NCBI GenBank assembly: GCA_016649775.1 | Contig: JAENWY010000083.1 | Span: 1 to 9,058, forward strand | Source of the DNA: Spirochaetaceae bacterium | GTDB lineage: Bacteria; Spirochaetota; Spirochaetia; Sphaerochaetales; Sphaerochaetaceae | DNA length: 9,058 bases | Direction: 5' to 3' | Shown: positions 6,632 to 9,058 of the stretch, one piece after another | Numbering within the stretch: the stretch's first letter is position 1 | How the letters are laid out: each line of letters opens with the position of its first letter | Translations under genes and position numbers: made by a program | The notes under the pieces: generated by a model | What the model saw: the letters and a program-made list of their open reading frames with translations, nothing else | Told to the model about the DNA's origin: nothing | Database searches by the model: none

Positions 6632-8290
6632 ATGAAACTTTCACCATTACAGAAAGCACGTTATGACTATGCGCCTAAATTACCTTCAATCTTAACAGAA
6701 TCAATTGATACAATTGTTCCTGTTAAAGGTGAATCAACTACACCAGAGGGTAATGCAGACCAAATTAAAGCATTATTTCCCAACACATGCGGAATTGAAA
6801 AAATTTCATTTGCTAAAGGCAAAAACAAAGAAATTAATATATTACGCAACGTTGGTGTTATTCTTTCAGGTGGACAAGCTCCTGGTGGTCACAACGTAAT
6901 AAGTGGCTTATTTGATGCTATTAAAAAAGCAAATCCAGAAAGCAAATTATATGGTTTTAAAGGTGGCCCCAGTGGTATCATAGAAGATGATACAATGGAA
7001 ATAACTGAAGATTATTTAGCTAAATATCGTAACACAGGTGGTTTTGATATTATTGGTTCAGGAAGAACTAAACTTGAAACAGAAGCACAGTTCCAATTAG
7101 CTAAAAAGACATGTGAAAAATATGGTATCAGTGCTGTTGTAATTATAGGTGGTGATGATTCAAACACTAATGCAGCTGTTCTAGCTGAATATTTCTTATC
7201 TAAAAAAGCCGGTATTCAAGTTATTGGTTGTCCTAAGACTATTGATGGTGATTTAAAGAATGATAGCATTGAAATCTCATTTGGTTTTGATACTGCTACT
7301 AAAACTTATAGCGAATTAATCGGTAACATTGAAAGAGATGCTAACTCTGCTAAAAAATATTGGCATTTCATTAAAGTTATGGGTAGATCTGCTTCTCACA
7401 TCGCTCTTGAGTGTGCGCTAGAAACACAACCTAATATTTGTCTTATTTCAGAAGAAATTGAAAAGAATGAGACATCTTTATCTGGAGTTGTGGAAGGTAT
7501 TGCAAAAGTAGTAGCAAAAAGAGCTGATAATGGTAACAACTTTGGTGTTATTATTATTCCTGAAGGTTTAGTTGAATTTATTCCTGAAGTTAAAGCTTTA
7601 ATTAATGAACTGAATGATCTCCTAGCAAAAGAAGCTAAATCTTATGCTTCACTAAAAACAACCCAAGCTACAATTGAATTTATTCTTTCTAAAGTAACAG
7701 AAAAAAGTGCAAGAGTATTTTCAATTTTACCTGCTAGTATCAAAATGCAACTTCTAATGGATAGAGATCCACACGGAAATGTACAAGTTTCAAGAATAGA
7801 AACAGATAAGATGCTTATTGAAATGGTTGATAAGAAACTTGAAGAAATGAAATCAGAAGGCAAATATAATGGCAAATTCAGTGCTTTAAACCACTTCTTC
7901 GGATATGAAGGACGTTGTGCGTTCCCATCTAACTTTGATGCAGATTATTGTTATAGCTTAGGTTTTAATGCATTTATGCTAATCGCTAGTGGTCTATCTG
8001 GTTATCTTTCAAGTGTTAAAAACTTATCCTCACCTGCTGCTGAATGGGTTGCTGGTGGTATTCCAATTACTATGATGATGAATATGGAACAACGTAATGG
8101 TGAATTAAAACCTGTAATTAAAAAAGCTTTAGTTGAACTTGACGGAGCTCCTTTCAAATATTATGAAAAACATAGAGAGCTATGGGCTTTAGAGACTTGC
8201 TTTATATTCCCTGGTGCAATCCAATACTACGGTCCTGCTGAAGTATGTGATATCACAACAAGAACACTCGCATTAGAACAAGCTAAATAA
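6632..8290 (+). CDS. pfp: Pyrophosphate-fructose 6-phosphate 1-phosphotransferase (long, group II PFP)
   Basis: Catalyses reversible phosphorylation of fructose 6-phosphate with pyrophosphate instead of ATP (EC 2.7.1.90), in cytosolic glycolysis or gluconeogenesis. With the start at 6632 it is 552 aa, the length of the PFP-beta type known from plants, spirochaetes and chlamydiae, well above the ~320 aa of ATP-PFK. Visible motifs are SGGQAPGGHN at 79-88, GSGRTK near 142-147, GGDDSNTNA at 173-181, PKTIDGDL at 201-208 and MGRSASH at 250-256. The second Asp of GGDDS and the Lys of PKTID mark PPi use in the phosphofructokinase family. The TIDGDL aspartate is the expected catalytic base. A longer frame reaches a GTG at 6590, but GGAG at 6619-6622 supports the internal ATG. 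It appears to be a single-gene unit with its own candidate promoter and a weak downstream terminator. PPi-dependent glycolysis is common in anaerobes that save ATP. Confidence 0.95.
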   Translation: MKLSPLQKARYDYAPKLPSILTESIDTIVPVKGESTTPEGNADQIKALFPNTCGIEKISFAKGKNKEINILRNVGVILSGGQAPGGHNVISGLFDAIKKANPESKLYGFKGGPSGIIEDDTMEITEDYLAKYRNTGGFDIIGSGRTKLETEAQFQLAKKTCEKYGISAVVIIGGDDSNTNAAVLAEYFLSKKAGIQVIGCPKTIDGDLKNDSIEISFGFDTATKTYSELIGNIERDANSAKKYWHFIKVMGRSASHIALECALETQPNICLISEEIEKNETSLSGVVEGIAKVVAKRADNGNNFGVIIIPEGLVEFIPEVKALINELNDLLAKEAKSYASLKTTQATIEFILSKVTEKSARVFSILPASIKMQLLMDRDPHGNVQVSRIETDKMLIEMVDKKLEEMKSEGKYNGKFSALNHFFGYEGRCAFPSNFDADYCYSLGFNAFMLIASGLSGYLSSVKNLSSPAAEWVAGGIPITMMMNMEQRNGELKPVIKKALVELDGAPFKYYEKHRELWALETCFIFPGAIQYYGPAEVCDITTRTLALEQAK

Positions 8291-8478
8291 TTGATTTGTT
8301 TTAATAAGTCCTCTTGTAAAACTATTGCAACAGTTATTAACCGTAAAATATAAAAAAGTTAATCACTGAGCTTTATTAGAGGATATAAAAATTAAGGGAA
8401 TATAGGTGTTTGCTATATTTCTTTTTCATTTACTGATTTTAAGGGCTCAATCACTTTTCTTGTGGGATTTATAATTAG
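8291..8478. other. AT-rich spacer after pfp
   Basis: No gene seen. Apart from the terminator-like hairpin at 8394-8426, nothing recognisable. The spacer separates the core-type genes from the mobile-element-like and foreign-looking right edge. Confidence 0.55.
8394..8426 (+). terminator. Weak intrinsic terminator downstream of pfp
   Basis: AATATAG (8399-8405) pairs with CTATATT (8413-8419) around a 7-nt loop. The stem can extend outward through 8394/8424 with two G-U pairs, followed by a few more T. It lies about 100 nt after the pfp stop. The AT-rich stem and short U-tract make it less certain than the asnS terminator. Confidence 0.45.
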
Positions 8479-8682
8479 CATACTATAAAATTATTTATTT
8501 GTAAGATTGAAAAAACTGTTACAGATAGAGAGATGTATCTTCTTCATAGAGAACTTACAAAAAGTGAAGAACATTATACTTGCCCTCATTGCAAGTCTAA
8601 TATGCACATTAATAACAAATATCAAGTTAATCTTAAATATTTGTGCTTTGGAAGAGGTAAGAAATATCGCATTCCCAATTGA
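8479..8682 (+). pseudogene. Zinc-ribbon fragment, probably a degenerate transposase N-terminus
   Basis: An open frame of 67 codons follows a TAG at 8476-8478. It carries CPHCKSN at 8581-8601, then 20 residues later YLCFGRGKKYRIPN and a TGA stop. The spacing and wording resemble the N-terminal zinc ribbon of IS transposases (IS1595- or ISL3-like; pattern CPHC...LC..CGK.YR), in which the second knuckle is CxxC. Here the fourth Cys position is Arg (CFGRG). No transposase catalytic domain follows, and the only internal ATG (8533) has no usable ribosome binding site. I therefore call it a remnant truncated at both ends. An overlapping frame (8507-8701) encodes a hydrophobic stretch, but the zinc-ribbon frame looks more protein-like. 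Family assignment is a pattern judgement, not a database match. A small genuine zinc-ribbon protein is the alternative. Confidence 0.4.
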
Positions 8683-9023
8683 TGCGGAAAAGTTGTGTTG
8701 ATTTATCATCAACAATTGTCACGAATAATGTAGGATATGAAGGTATCTGGCTATCCATACTGTTTCCTGGACTGAACTTAGAGGAAAGTCTGAGAGAGGA
8801 AGAAGAAGAGCGATTCCTTCCAACTCTTAGACGGCAGATCGAGTCGAAGTTGAAGGATAGTCTCGGTTCTGAAAAAGAAGAGATACTCTCACTTTCTTCA
8901 AAGCTATATGCGGTGCATGTTAACGGTGGATGGCATCTTTCTAAACTGTCAGGGCGACTGAAGGAACTTGCTGAAAAACATGCAATATCACTTGAATTAG
9001 GAGGTGGATATAATGGAGTTTGA
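8682..9023 (+). CDS. Unrecognised 113-aa protein, possibly 5'-truncated
   Basis: I do not recognise a family. The predicted protein is mainly helical and highly charged. It has an acidic run EEEEE near residue 45, a likely amphipathic helix through LPTLRRQIESKLKDSL, and a C-terminal GGWHLSKLSGRLKELAEKH helix ending in a glycine-rich LELGGGYNGV. No signal peptide or membrane segment is seen. The ATG at 8682 overlaps the TGA of the zinc-ribbon fragment (TGATG) but has no Shine-Dalgarno sequence, and no other good start exists inside, so the true N-terminus may have been lost at the junction. Codons such as CGG, CGA, TCG, CTG, CTC and GGG are used, unlike the AGA- and TTA-rich neighbours. G+C over 8761-9058 is about 42%. 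It overlaps the next gene by 11 nt, suggesting an operon continuing past the window. It is real coding sequence by frame length and downstream ribosome site, but its function is unknown. Confidence 0.6.
   Translation: MRKSCVDLSSTIVTNNVGYEGIWLSILFPGLNLEESLREEEEERFLPTLRRQIESKLKDSLGSEKEEILSLSSKLYAVHVNGGWHLSKLSGRLKELAEKHAISLELGGGYNGV
8999..9004 (+). promoter_or_regulatory. Strong ribosome binding site of the edge gene
   Basis: A perfect AGGAGG (continuing into T), 8 nt before the ATG at 9013. It is among the best Shine-Dalgarno matches in the window and supports a real gene starting there. Confidence 0.75.
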
Positions 9024-9058
9024 TACATTGAGAATGCAAATAGAGGATTTTCAGTCCT
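9013..9058 (+). CDS. 5' end of an unidentified gene, cut by the window edge
   Basis: Fifteen codons are visible (MEFDTLRMQIEDFQS), open to the end of the window. The ATG overlaps the last 11 nt of the preceding ORF in a different frame and has an excellent ribosome binding site, so translation is probably coupled with that gene. Too little sequence is present to suggest a function; the visible part is polar and likely helical. Confidence 0.65.
   Translation, partial: MEFDTLRMQIEDFQS

Noticed and set aside
8309..8383. TCCTCT / AGAGGA long-range pairing after pfp as an RNA element
   Set aside because: The six-base arms are more than 55 nt apart with nothing structured between them, which is expected by chance.
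8507..8701. 64-codon frame with a hydrophobic, membrane-like segment
   Set aside because: It overlaps the zinc-ribbon frame, starts at a TTG without a ribosome site, and its hydrophobicity follows from the AT-rich sequence read out of frame.
8633..9028. Minus-strand 131-codon frame at the right edge
   Set aside because: It is antisense to the plus-strand ORF, which is supported by a following AGGAGG site and gene overlap; the minus translation is serine-rich and low in complexity, as usual for the reverse of Glu/Arg-rich coding DNA.

Overview
The window is AT-rich chromosomal DNA (roughly one third G+C in genes, much lower between them) from a bacterium. It holds six complete housekeeping-type genes in three transcription blocks, then a compositionally different right edge. 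No rRNA, tRNA or CRISPR array was seen. The lineage cannot be fixed from sequence alone. A low-GC anaerobic spirochaete-like organism is my best guess. The basis is the long plant/spirochaete/chlamydia-type PPi-dependent phosphofructokinase and the approximately 635-residue long-chain acyl-CoA synthetase with its LPIWHSFER motif. A low-GC Firmicute is the main alternative.

Left block (1-2286): a long-chain fatty-acid-CoA ligase on the minus strand, with a near-consensus sigma-70 promoter (TTGACA-N17-TATATT), a GGAGG ribosome binding site and an intrinsic terminator. This fixes a start 17 or 18 codons inside the longest possible frame. An empty AT-rich spacer separates it from the divergent ilvA.

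Middle plus-strand block (2287-5111): ilvA (threonine ammonia-lyase with a C-terminal ACT domain), then asnS (asparaginyl-tRNA synthetase), ending in an 11-bp perfect stem terminator. An inverted repeat lies just before asnS. The first ~110 nt of the asnS OB-fold coding region are strikingly GC-rich compared with the rest of the gene.

Minus-strand pair (5278-6408): a YaiI/YqxD-family (DUF188) PIN-like protein, followed 54 nt downstream by an orphan LuxR-type regulator whose N-terminal domain resembles a receiver fold without a recognisable phospho-acceptor site.

Plus-strand pfp (6632-8290): a 552-residue pyrophosphate-fructose-6-phosphate phosphotransferase with the GGDDS and PKTIDGDL signatures of PPi use. 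It has a candidate promoter containing a dyad, and a weak terminator downstream. Acyl-CoA ligase, threonine deaminase, AsnRS and PFP are unrelated core functions (lipid activation, amino-acid metabolism, translation, energy-saving glycolysis) and do not form one pathway.

Right edge (8479-9058): a truncated zinc-ribbon ORF that looks like a transposase N-terminus and lacks its fourth cysteine. It runs through a TGATG overlap into an unrecognised 113-residue ORF with different codon usage. A strong AGGAGG site and an 11-nt overlap then lead to a further gene cut by the window end. This looks like the border of a horizontally acquired segment and is the least explained part of the window. I found no convincing new system complete within the window; if one exists, it starts here and continues beyond the edge.
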